Source: Liolophura sinensis
Taxonomy: Eukaryota > Mollusca > Polyplacophora > Chitonida > Chitonidae
Assembly: GCF_032854445.1 (NCBI RefSeq)
Contig: NC_088306.1
Coordinates: 15,805,386 to 15,869,385 of the forward strand
Direction of reading: 5' to 3'
DNA length: 64,000 nt
In this document: positions 1 to 10,945 of the stretch, piece after piece
Position numbering within the stretch: the first letter of the stretch is position 1
How the letters are laid out: each line of letters begins with the position of its first letter
Notes under the pieces: generated by a model
What the model was told of the DNA's origin: nothing
Databases searched by the model: none
What the model saw: the letters and a program-made list of their open reading frames with translations, nothing else
Position numbers and translations under genes: made by a program

Positions 1-1080
1 GGCTGTTTTATGTGCCGACATATATATGTATATGCAACTCATTGATGTCTCTGAAGTCTGCACTCTACACGGTGGCTCTATACAACCGTGACGGCGTTTT
101 AGAATTTGGAAACGAACTTGAGTTCTTTCACTTATCATAAATTTATCACAGTTTCATGTTGGAGACAAAATTGTGCTGGAATATTTGACTTTATTGTGTG
201 ATGTGTGTCAGTCTGCGTGCTTATATATTCTTAAAAAACCTCTGTTGAAAATGTATATGTAATGAGTTATATCAGTACACCATCAAGACCTACAATTTAT
301 AAAAGTCGAACTGCTGATGCGTATAAACACCAGCAAGTTAATATTTTTCCCTTTAATCTTGAGTCCCTAAATTGAATCCCTGGTTTCATAATTGTCGATC
401 CTATCGTTTAATAATTTTATATGTACAAAAGCGTGTTTGTTATATGACAAACATAATCCTATGTAACCTTTATATACGCATGAAGACATGCGATGTAAAC
501 CCTAAGCCTGTATATATAGATGCACCCTAAATCTTGCATAAAATGAAGCTATAAAATGTATTACATATTTTGAGAATATTCCTCCACCATTCATACATTA
601 ATTATGAAAATACACCCAGGAAAGTAAAAGTCAAAACTGAAGATTTTTGGTACCGGTAAAAAAGAAATCTATTGGCACAGTTACAGTCCAGTTTTTTGCT
701 TTTTACTTAAGAATAGCCTAATTAAATTGCCTTTCATGAAATATCAGCCTCGTCTGTGCACACGTTATATTCAAAATCTGTAATAAAGTTGTAAAAATTT
801 ATAGGAAAAGTTAGGCGAATAATGCAAGGCCTACACTGCACATGTACATCTGATGTTGTTACATCAAACTCCAGCGAGTGAATAAATGACGTAATATGAT
901 ACACTAACCATGGTGCTACGATGTATGGACTGTCTGCAGACTGGGGCCGACCCTACGCCAATGGTAGGCAGAGGGTGATGGTGTGTTTGATCAGGGACCA
1001 GCCAGGGTTGGGGTATAGTGGGCATCTATACATGTACCGTCGGACCACAATGGGCATAGGATTGATGGTTAGGATCTGGC
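1..1080. other. Part of the last photolyase intron, no other gene seen
   Basis: AT-rich intronic DNA. No conserved exon of the photolyase or any other recognisable coding segment is visible. The short ORF beginning at 921 shows no family resemblance and runs into the exon-edge repeat. Confidence 0.6.
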
Positions 1081-1217
1081 TGTACTGTATTTGTGGTATT
1101 CGCATGGTATTTGTATTTTCATGCTATATGGGGTTTATTTGTGGTGTTCATGGTAGTTGTATATTCAGGTCATATGTGGTCTTGTTTGTGGTATTCACAC
1201 AGTATTTATATTTTCAG
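1080..1217 (+). repeat. Exon-edge tandem repeat before the photolyase last exon (~48 bp unit)
   Basis: About three imperfect copies of a ~45-49 bp unit run up to and into the exon. Each carries a pyrimidine-rich tract, a CAG-like acceptor (ATTCAG near 1169, TTTTCAG at 1217; mutated to TTTTCATG near 1125) and then an exon-like start resembling TATGTGGTCTATTTGTGG. The real exon start is the last copy. The unit therefore spans the intron-exon junction and has duplicated towards the intron. Confidence 0.75.
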
Positions 1218-1366
1218 GTTGTATGTGGTCTATTTGTGGCATCCACGACCAGGGCTGGGCAGAGAGACCTGTCTTTGGAAAAATCAGATACATGAACTAC
1301 AATGGCTGTAAGAGGAAATTTGACGTCCCTGAATTTGTCCGTCAATACAAGGCAAAGAAAGCTTGA
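1218..1366 (+). CDS. PHR: Class II CPD photolyase, terminal exon (3' partial gene)
   Basis: This exon encodes the last 48 residues and stop codon of a class II deoxyribodipyrimidine (cyclobutane pyrimidine dimer) photolyase, a light-driven flavoenzyme that splits UV-induced pyrimidine dimers. It reads [13 protein letters not shown], then [13 protein letters not shown] and GCKRKFD, which I recognise as the conserved C-terminal end of the FAD-binding domain of animal class II photolyases. The acceptor is a pyrimidine-rich tract ending TTTTCAG at 1217, and the first two bases finish a Gly codon begun in the previous exon. That exon is not in 1-1217, so the last intron exceeds 1.2 kb and the gene starts left of the window. 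The stop is TGA at 1364-1366, after a lysine-rich KAKKA end. The acceptor is preceded by degenerate copies of itself. Confidence 0.88.
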
Positions 1367-1894
1367 GAATGGATGAATCGTGCACAAAACAGGCTATTCA
1401 GATCCTTGTTACCTCTCAGTCTGTGGAGAACTCCATATAAGCCTGCCCATTTCTATAGTCGGAAACACTACATCCAAATTTATGCTATGTTTAACAATCA
1501 CAGCTGTAAGTCAGTATCCAGTATATCATTTGTTTTGTGTACTTTAATACCTTAGTACAATCAGTGTATTACATGTTCCAGTATAAAATGTTTCATTTTG
1601 TCTGTTAGAAAATATAAAGTAAAATAATATTCATATTGAAAGATGTTACAGTTTGCTCCCTGTCATTTTGTCCACATCTTACGGAAAGTGGCCTTAAGTC
1701 TTTATCTATATGTGAAAGGACATCTTTTGATACATTTTATACACCTTTATTGTTTTTGTTTTGTTTTTGGATTTTAACCACATTGGTTATTTTGAGAGCA
1801 GTATTTCTCTTCTGGACATGATAATGTCCTCAGTCTGTTAGTATGTTATCATGTTAGCATGTTATGGAAGGAGATTTCAGAAGTCCTGAAATAT
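1367..1894 (+). other. Probable photolyase 3' untranslated/flanking DNA
   Basis: AT-rich sequence after the photolyase stop. Several near-polyadenylation hexamers occur (AATATAAA near 1611, AGTATAAAA near 1580), but no single clear signal can be chosen. No coding segment is seen. Confidence 0.4.
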
Positions 1895-2978
1895 TCATAG
1901 ACAAACCTGGACATTAACAAACACCGGTGATCCTTAACGTTCACAGACACACCTGAACAATAACAAACACTGGCGATCCTTAATGTTCACAGACACACCT
2001 GAACATTAACAAACACTGGTGATCCATAATGTTCACAGATAAACCTGAACATTAACAAACACTGGTGATCCTTAACGTTCACGGACAAACCTGGACATTA
2101 ACAAACACCGGTGATCCTTAACATTCACAGACACACCTGAACATTAAAAAACACTGGTGATCCTTAATGTTCACAGATAAACCTGGACATTAACAAACAC
2201 CGGTGATCCTTAACGTTCACAAACACACTTGTACATTAACAAACACCGGTGATCCTTAACGTTCACAGACACACCTGAACATTAACAAACACTGGTGATC
2301 GTTAATGTTCACAGATACACCTGGACATTAACAAACACCGGTGATCCTTAACATTCACAGACACATCTGAACATTAACAAACACTGGTGATCCTTAATGT
2401 TCACAGATAAACCTGGACATTAACAAACACCGGTGATCCTTAACGTTCACAGACAAACCTGGACATTAACAAACACCGGTGATCTTTAACATTCACAGAC
2501 AAACCTGGACATTAACAAACACGGGTGATCCTTAACGTTCACAGGCAAACCTGGACATTAACAAACACTGGTGATCCTTAACGTTCACAGACAAACCTGG
2601 ACATTAACAAACACCGGTGATCCTTAACATTCACAGACAAACCTGGACATTAACAAACACTAGTGATCCTTAACGTTCACAGGCAAACCTGGACATTAAC
2701 AAACACCGGTGATCCTTAACGTTCACAGACAAACCTGGACATTAACAAACACCAGTGATCCTTAACATTCAAAGACAAACCTGGACATTAACAAACACCG
2801 GTGATCCTTAACGTTCACAGACAAACCTGGACATTAACAAACACCAGTGATCCTTAACATTCACAGACACACCTGAACATTAACCAGCACTGGTGATCCT
2901 TAACATTAAGAGATAAAGCTGGACATTAACAAACACCGGTGATCCTTAACATACTGAGATAAATCTGGACATTAACAT
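1895..2978. repeat. 46-bp minisatellite, ~23 copies
   Basis: Head-to-tail copies of a 46-bp unit containing ACATTAACAAACACCGGTGA and TCCTTAACGTTCACAGACA. Variants alternate CCGGTG/CTGGTG and ACGTTC/ACATTC, and GAACATT/GGACATT. Copies become degenerate at both ends. The unit length is not a multiple of 3 and no frame stays open, so it is not coding. Confidence 0.92.
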
Positions 2979-4110
2979 TAATGAGGGCCACCTGTCAGTA
3001 CTCTCTGTTTTCGGTGCTGGTCTTGTTGAGAAAACCTCTACATGGGTGTACATGTGGTTACAAATATTCATCCATGACATGTTTGTACATTATTAATGTA
3101 TGTCTTGTAACTAGAATCGAGTGACTTTAGCTTCAAATTTGTCTGAAGGGATCTCTTTGTACTACATGTACGTGTAGAACTTTTATTGCATTTATTGCAC
3201 ATATACATGTAGGTCTATATCAATATGGATGTTAATTCCAATATTTAATCATACTCAATAGTCATATTTTTGTGGAAAATATTTTTGACTTGAAATATTA
3301 TACATGCTACCATACCTCACAAGTTTTCTATTTCAGTACACATACATCTTGTTCATTCACAAAAGAAGTATTTGTTCACATTTTTATTACCTCGTACACG
3401 GAACTTTCATTATCTGTCATGATAGCAGATTGTAAGTCCGCTCTACACTGACATGTCACTATCTGGATCTGAAGTAACACAGGTTTTTTGGACAGACCAC
3501 TTATTACAACAATCATTTTAATACATGATTAGCTGAAAGAGCAGAATTCACTTCCCCAATTTCACAGGCAAGAATTGAATTAGACCAGCTGTGGATGGAC
3601 AGAAAGTTACTTTTCACTCAGATCTGGTTCATGCAAAATCATTGTTGATACTAACTAGGGCCATCTTCAGTGGGATTATGCAGATTTTGGTGCAATAATT
3701 TTGCAAATCGCATTTGGTTGCACGGATTTTTTCTTGGCTTTGTAAGGTGTTGAGAAATGCAAGTATGCATTTAGTGTCTGGTTTCTCTTGCATTTTTGGG
3801 GCTTTACCTTTATATACATTGATTGTTGACTACATCTCTTTTGTATTACAGTAGATATGCTCATAAGGAATCAGATTATAATAGTGATACAAGTTCTGAT
3901 GTGTGCTGTTGTTCTTGTCATACATTACAAGTATTAGTTACGTAAATTTGACATTTTCTGTTCCTACATTTATCTCGTTGTTACTTTGCCAATAAATTCA
4001 AGATTTTCAGCTAAAGAATCCTGTTCAGTACTGTTTTAATCCTTGCTCAAAACATACGTTGAGACAATTTTCCTACACAGTGGATAGTTACATTAATTAG
4101 ATTTGTTTTT
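2979..4110. other. Non-coding DNA without recognisable gene
   Basis: AT-rich sequence with scattered short ORFs and no family resemblance. An AATAAA occurs near 3990 but cannot be tied to a transcript. Confidence 0.5.
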
Positions 4111-4111
4111 T

Positions 4112-4346
4112 TATTCCGTACAGAAGAATATTTCACTTATATGATGGCAGCCAGCATTATGGTGGGAGGAAAACAGACAGTGCCCAGCTGAAGTCCGCAA
4201 TCATATGCTGGTTGCTGGCACATCTTCCCACAAATGGCCAGGTCTTCCCAAATACGGCCAGAGAGGAAACCAGCATGACCTGGACCTGAACTCACAACGA
4301 CCGCATTGGTGAGTCTCCTGTCACTGCGCCATTGCGCTGGGCAGAG
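4112..4346 (-). mobile_element. tRNA-derived SINE copy, old and near full length
   Basis: The + strand shows the reverse complement of the SINE: tail-side motif GAATATTTCACTTATA, core GCCAGCATTATGGTGGGAGG, then the Pol III head including the reverse of a B-box (GGACCTGAACTC). It is diverged from the cleaner copies at 35624 and 54217, with an internal partial duplication around 4215-4255. Confidence 0.8.
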
Positions 4347-4879
4347 AAGCTAACCAGGATAGTTATAAATTTTGTGTAGATTTTAATATATTAGGCCGCT
4401 TTGGGGAGAAAGGAGTGGCAATATTTTGATACGGACACAATATAGATCTCATTTTGGACATTTTTTGGCCTGGAACAGCCAGACTTGCCCATATCAGGCA
4501 ACTGATTTTTTAAGCCAAAAATCATGTGGAGCTTATTTTGTAGTACATTTGTGCTCGCGCTGTCGCATTACACTGAAACAATAGCCACAGTTGTGCTACT
4601 GCCATGTGAAATCAACTGTGACCACTTACACAACATCACTTGAAATCAAACCAGACTGGATTTGCAAGTATTTCTTTGGGAAACTGTGCTGAATAGGTTA
4701 GATGCTCACTGATGTGCATAAATCAGGCAGGTTTTCATTATGAGGACCTGACTTTAAAATTGCGAGGTTTGTCAGATACCTGGTTAAGTGTAGTGATCTT
4801 CTCTAGTTTCCTTCTTTACTACTTTGTCATTGTATAAAGAAAAATATTCATTTATATGGCAGTAAATTTAAAAAGGTGT

Positions 4880-5112
4880 ACGACTAAAAGCTACCAAGTG
4901 TGACACAAGGAATCAGGTGTGACATTAGACATGACGCAAGACGTGACACCAAGTGTGACAAGGCAATACAGCCGGTGGAACACAAATCATGACACCAGAT
5001 TTAAAAGGACCTGGTACAAAACATGACACCAGGTGTAAGAAGGCATGACACCAAGTGTGACACCAGATGTGACTCAACAGCCAGATGTTACACAATACAG
5101 ATGTCACACTGA
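4880..5112. repeat. Degenerate short tandem repeat rich in GTGACACCA
   Basis: Irregular head-to-tail repeats of a ~14-20 bp motif like AGTGTGACACCA and AACATGACACCAGGTGT, with variable spacers. The short open frames across it follow from repeat composition, not coding. Confidence 0.65.
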
Positions 5113-5384
5113 ATCCATGCCTATTGCTGGTATGCAGAATAAAAGAAATCCTGACTCGTTTTAGAGCACTCTGTAGCGTACTCTCTCCACAATAGATTAT
5201 TCAAATCTACCTGTATCAACCTGGAGCTTTATTGCCAGACAGATTGACGAGTGAAAAGTGATGTAATCCGTGTTAGTCAATGAACACTCTGTAAAAGAAA
5301 AATACCCTGGCAAGTCAGTACAAATTTTCACTGATCGAAATGAGGTGTGTCTTCAGTAACATTCGCATAACGTTATATATATAG

Positions 5385-5690
5385 GCAGATGGTCAACTAA
5401 AATAACACGTACTTCAGCAATACCTGGCGTCACTGATCACCCACAAATGACTATAAACAGTCTCAATACTTAAAACCCAATTTCTGTCAACAAATTTGGT
5501 AACATCTGACCCATATTCACCCTTCCGCTTCATTCATTTACAGTAACTTTACAACAACATGTTATGGATGGTATGCTAAGATGGTATGTCATTTCCATTA
5601 GGCATTCTGGATTATGCTGATTAGCCATCTGTACAAGGTTTGTGAGCTCTTTCAGCAGAGGCAGTCTTCACCACTCTATGGGCCTCTGTA
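5385..5690. repeat. Dispersed repeat 'A', copy 1
   Basis: Shares ordered blocks with 42265-42680 and 53130-53540: ACTTCAGCAAT..CCTGGCGTCACTGAT, a block ending AAATTTGGTAACATCTGACCC, TTACAACAACA, and the right end GATTAGCCATCTGTACAAG with TGTGAGCTCTTTCAGCAGAG. No ORF or tRNA-like promoter boxes seen. A SINE tail motif follows immediately. Confidence 0.7.
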
Positions 5691-5693
5691 TTA

Positions 5694-5915
5694 CTTATTT
5701 GATTGGTGTCTTACGCCGTACTCAAGAATATTTCAGTGATACAATGTCCGCTAGCATTATGGTGAGAGGAAACCAGGCAGAGCATGAGGAAAACAAGGCA
5801 GAGCATGAGAGGAAACCAGGCAGAGCATGAGAGGAAACCAGGCAGAGCATGAGAGGAAACCAGGCAGAGCATGAGAGGAAACCAGTCACAACTTTAGGGA
5901 ATCCCAGGACCATGC
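5694..5915 (-). mobile_element. tRNA-derived SINE copy with internal 22-bp expansion
   Basis: The + strand starts ACTTATTTGATTGGTGTCTTACGCC and continues through the core GCTAGCATTATGGTGAGAGG. Within the core the segment GAGAGGAAACCAGGCAGAGC is repeated about five times (roughly 5761-5885, 22-bp period), making a microarray inside the SINE. The Pol III head is missing. Confidence 0.82.
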
Positions 5916-6504
5916 GCACGTTGCTCTACATGAGGAGAGTATATGTAGTATAACAGGATACCTGAAACAAAAATTGGATAACAAAACAATCTTCACCTTT
6001 CTGTAACACAAATTTCAAGGGATAATTTATTTGTAGAAATCATACATTTTTTACATGTACATAAAATACAGTTTGGCATTATTCCTATGTACAAAGTGAA
6101 CCAGCAGTTAACCATAAAATGTGATGTCTGGAACATTAATTGTTCAAGGCCTTTCACTGATATCACAAACTAAAATGTGCCCCTACACGAAATAAAACAT
6201 TTGTATATAATTATGTGATTCTATGCTTATACATGTAAACCATGATAAAAGCATGAAGACACATGTAGAATGTAGTATTTTTGTCGTCGCCAGCTGGCGT
6301 AAAAATTACAAACATGACTGGGGAATATGAAGTCAATAAAATGATAATTAATGTAAAAATACATGAATAAAACTATACCAATTTATACACATAACAGTAT
6401 ATATATGTAAGAAGAAGTCCAGGTTTCCCATAATACTGACCATGATGACCTCTGACATGACCAATGGGAAAATGTATCACAGACTATATATATACTGTGT
6501 ATAC

Positions 6505-6668
6505 CGGTTACAGGACTCCGGAGCTTACACGACTCCGGGGCTTACAGGACTCCGGGGCTTACAGGACGCCGGGACTTACAGGACTCCAGGGCTTACAGGA
6601 CTCCGGGGCTTACAGGACTCCGGGGCTTACAGGACTCCAGGGCTTACAGGACTCCGGGGCTTACAAGC
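6505..6668. repeat. 17-bp minisatellite, ~9-10 copies
   Basis: Unit ACAGGACTCCGGGGCTT repeated head to tail, with CTCCAGGG, CGCCGGGA and first-unit ACACGACTCC variants. Being 17 bp, it cycles all frames every 51 bp and is open in two + frames, which explains the short ORFs there. Confidence 0.9.
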
Positions 6669-6984
6669 CGGATTACTTCATCCATGACATTACACTAATG
6701 TATACTAAATAATTGTATGTCAGGTATAACATCTGTTTTCCATCTCTGTCAAGTTATTAATTATTACTATAAAACAAAAAAAAACAAAAAAAAATGTGCA
6801 CATACATGCTATACCAGTACTGGTACCTGTACATATATACATAAAAGTTATACGTGCAATTTCACAAAGAATAATTGCAAACCCAACAAGCATGACAAGG
6901 AAACAAATGGCAAAATCAAATGCAAGGTGGGATTACGTGTACCTAATGTGTATGAGTATAGTATACATTACGTAATCGCACATG

Positions 6985-7137
6985 TCTATACCGTTACATA
7001 GTAGCCTATATGTCAATACTATTACATAGTGGCCTACATGTCTATACTATTACATACTAGCCTACATGTCTATACTATTACATACTAGCCCACATGTCTA
7101 TACTATTACATACTAGCCTACATGTCTATACTATTAC
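6985..7137. repeat. 28-bp minisatellite, ~5 copies
   Basis: Unit containing CCTACATGTCTATACTATTA and CATACTAG, repeated with small changes (ACCGTTACATAG, TATATGTCAATAC). AT-rich and non-coding. Confidence 0.88.
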
Positions 7138-7139
7138 AC

Positions 7140-8650
7140 ATCCAATGTACATGTCAAATTGATATATATGACATGTATCTCATACAAGCATTCTCTAAAA
7201 TTGCACACAGAATTGGTGATGTTACAAAATTCAGACTTTCACCAAAAACCATTGTACATTTTTCCACTCGGTTTACTCAGTTCTCACTCCAGCATGAAAA
7301 AAAAATTCTCTACATTCTCCCAGTTAATACAAATATTAACCACGTTTAAAGAAGGAAAAAAGAAACACATCACAGCTTGTACATGTACAAAATCCAAAAA
7401 TAGATGTACATGTTTATCACAGCTTATGTTAAGAGGTATGGAAAAGCAGACAAATATAGCAATACACTGCCATCATCCTGAATATACATGCACGAGTCCA
7501 CATGTAAGACAAAATAATAAATTCTTGCCTTAGATCATAGAATACCTACTTGCATAATGAGACTAACTTACTAAACGATGCACAGCCTGCCTTCTGAAGT
7601 TCTACCCCATTCACCAATAGGGTCCTGGCATCTCTGATCTAATCTGACTGGCTTAATAATTATATTATATGCTTGATACAGATGATATTTTCTGTTCTTC
7701 ACATCAATGTTATATTGCAAACAGCATGATTCTAATATAAAGATAAAGACAACAACATTAGTATACAGGTTACATGTACATGCATGGGCTGGTTTTAAAA
7801 GCTGTCAGACACAATTCCACACATATTTACACTCCAAAGTAAACACCTATCAAAAGAGAAGAAAGCGGCCAAATTTTACGAGTTGGAAATTTCCGTAAAC
7901 TGTCATTGTTCGAGTTGTTCAAGAACAATATGATTACCACAAAACTCCTAGGCCTGATTTGGCTCCAGGTGGCCAGGGGAAAAAAGGGGACTCCAGCAGC
8001 CGAATCTGAACATTAGCTGTGACATGGCTGCACACTCCTTAACATGTATGCGTGTGCTAACAAATACAACTGGTGTGGAGGGCAAAGGGTCAAAACTGTT
8101 CTCTTTATATACAGATTTTATTTCTCATAAACAAACTGATATCAGTTGCAGGTTTAACACAGCAGTATCTGAGAAAATAAAACTTGAGAACTAGACTGAT
8201 ATGACTTTAGAATTAGGAATGTAAGCACTTTTAATATCATGAACTCCTACCATAATCTACTATATACTCCTGAACTGATATATACGGGCACATGAATATA
8301 ATCTGTTCATTCATATACAAAAAAACTATTTTGGCTTTCAGGAAACAAATATTCGAGTGACAAATGTGACGACGATCACTTCCATTCAATGCATTATAAA
8401 TGAAGATTTATATAAATACAAATATGGAGACAACCACTTCACAGCTTCATGTCAATTAGGGCAAGCACTTCATGTCAATTAAGGCAACCACTTCATATCA
8501 AAGCAACCATTTCGTGTCAAGGCACTGAAGTCAACGTTGTAGTTAAATAAGGGTTAATTTCTACAAAGGCACCATATTACCTGAATCACATGTCTGGCAT
8601 GGAAATGAAAAAAAAAAATGCTTAATTCTGTAACTAAAATCCAACAGATC
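7140..8650. other. Non-coding DNA between arrays
   Basis: AT-rich, full of ACATGTA-like words. A short imperfect repeat CACTTCATGTCAATTA occurs about four times near 8437-8525. Minus-strand AATAAA occurs near 8117; it could end a long ANKMY1 3'UTR, but this is a guess. No coding segment recognised. Confidence 0.45.
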
Positions 8651-8654
8651 TGGA

Positions 8655-10602
8655 AAGAACAGACAACTGTCATACACTAACATTTAGGTCCATGAACTGA
8701 CAACAACGACACAACTGTCATACATTAACATTTAGGTCCATGAACTGACAACAACGACACAACTGTCATACACTAACATTTAGGTCCATGAACTGACGAC
8801 AACGATACAACTGTCATACACTAACATTTAGGTCCATGAACTGACGACAACGATACAACTGTCATACACTAACATTTAGGTCCATGAACTGATGACAGCG
8901 ACACAACTGTCATACACTAACATTTAGGTCCATGAACTGATGACAACGACACAACTGTCATACACTAACATTTAGGTCCATGAACTGACGACAACGATAC
9001 AACTGTCATACATTAACATTTAGGTCCATGAACTGACGACAGCAACACAACTGTCACACATTAACATTTAGGTCCATGAACTGATGGCAACGACACAACT
9101 GTCATACACTAACATTTAGGTCCATGAACTGATGACAGCGACACAACTGTCACACATTAACATTTAGGTCCATGAACTGACGACAACGATACAACTGTCA
9201 TACACTAACATTTAGATCCATGAACTGATGGCAACGACACAACTGTCATACACTAACATTTAGGTCCATGAACTGACGACAATGACACAACTGTCACACA
9301 TTAACATTTAGGTCCATGAACTGACGACAATGACACAACTGTCACACATTAAAATTTAGGTCCATGAACTGACGACAATGACACAACTGTCAGACACTAA
9401 CATTTAGGTCCATGAACTGCCGACAACGACACAACTGTCACACATTAACATTTAGGTCCATGAACTGACGACAATGACACAACTGTCACACATTAACATT
9501 TAGGTCCATGAACTGACGACAACGATACAACTGCCATACACTAACATTTAGGTCCATGAACTGATGGCAACGACACAACTGTCATACACTAACATTTAGG
9601 TCCATGAACTGACGACAATGACACAACTGTCACACATTAACATTTAGGTCCATGAACTGACGACAACGATACAACTGCCATACACTAACATTTAGGTCCA
9701 TGAACTGATGGCAACGACACAACTGTCATACACTAACATTTAGGTCCATGAACTGACGACAGCGACACAACTGTCACACATTAACATTTAGGTCCATGAA
9801 CTGACGACAATGACACAACTGTCACACATTAACATTTAGGTCCATGAACTGACGACAACGATACAACTGCCATACACTAACATTTAGGTCCATGAACTGA
9901 TGGCAACGACACAACTGTCATACACTAACATTTAGGTCCATGAACTGATGACAGCGACACAACTGTCACACATTAACATTTAGGTCCATGAACTGACGAC
10001 AATGACACAACTGTCACACATTAACATTTAGGTCCATGAACTGACGACAACGATACAACTGCCATACACTAACATTTAGGTCCATGAACTGATGGCAACG
10101 ACACAACTGTCATACACTAACATTTAGGTCCATGAACTGACGACAGCAACACAACTGTCACACATTAACATTTAGGTCCATGAACTGACGACAATGACAC
10201 AACTGTCACACATTAACATTTAGGTCCATGAACTGACGACAACGATACAACTGCCATACACTAACATTTAGGTCCATGAACTGATGGCAACGACACAACT
10301 GTCATACACTAACATTTAGGTCCATGAACTGACGACAGCGACACAACTGTCACACATTAACATTTAGGTCCATGAACTGACGACAATGACACAACTGTCA
10401 CACATTAACATTTAGGTCCATGAACTGACGACGATACAACTGTCATACACTAACATTTAGGTCCATGAACTGACGACAACGATACAACTGTCATACACTA
10501 ACATTTAGATCCATGAACTGATGACAACGACACACCTGTCATACACTAACATTTAGGTCCATGAACTGACGGCAACGACACAACTGTCATTCACTAACAT
10601 GT
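8655..10602. repeat. 48-bp minisatellite, ~40 copies, with 192-bp higher-order period
   Basis: Unit holds CTAACATTTAGGTCCATGAA and CTGACGACAACGATACAACT. Variants (ACGACAACGATACAACTGCC, ATGGCAACGACACAACTGTC, ACGACAGCGACACAACTGTC, ACGACAATGACACAACTGTC) follow each other in a fixed order from about 9530 to 10390. The CTGCCAT variant recurs near 9531, 9675, 9867, 10059 and 10251: one interval of ~144 bp (three units), then ~192 bp (four units). The array lies just past the 3' end of ANKMY1. Confidence 0.95.
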
Positions 10603-10798
10603 ACATCTACAACCGTTTCCTTAGTGACAGGATCAAAATTTCAGGTCATAAACAAAATTGTAGCACAGTGTAATCCTATGACATAACACTAACTCAGCCT
10701 GGAAACCTACTAAAGTACTCATGCAGCATTCACAGCATTTCTTTCTACAGTCCATACCATTATCTGCTATTGGATTCTGCTTGCACCACTCATGAGCT

Positions 10799-10945
10799 TC
10801 ACACAAAGCTGTAGTTATCCATATAAATTTGCTTGGCATCTGGCATGTGAAGAGCTTCAACTGAGGTGATCACATGACCCAAGCTATCCACATACACCTT
10901 TCGACGCTCCACCTTGGCACTTTTACTCCTCCCCTTCCAAGGAAC
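10799..10945 (-). CDS. ANKMY1: ANKMY1 exon 16 (C-terminal end)
   Basis: Encodes [20 protein letters not shown], then [20 protein letters not shown] and YMDNYSFV before TGA. It has a strong polypyrimidine tract (TTCCCCCTCTTCCTGTTGTCTAG) and matches the phase of the GTGAGT donor in exon 15. Whether all transcripts include it is unknown. Confidence 0.72.
   Translation of the reverse strand, partial: VPWKGRSKSAKVERRKVYVDSLGHVITSVEALHMPDAKQIYMDNYSFV

Noticed and set aside
5722..5919. Minus ORF with repeated CSAWFPL units
   Set aside because: 22-bp expansion within a SINE, not a gene.
8655..10602. CRISPR-like array
   Set aside because: Units are directly adjacent with no unique spacers, and the window is animal DNA.
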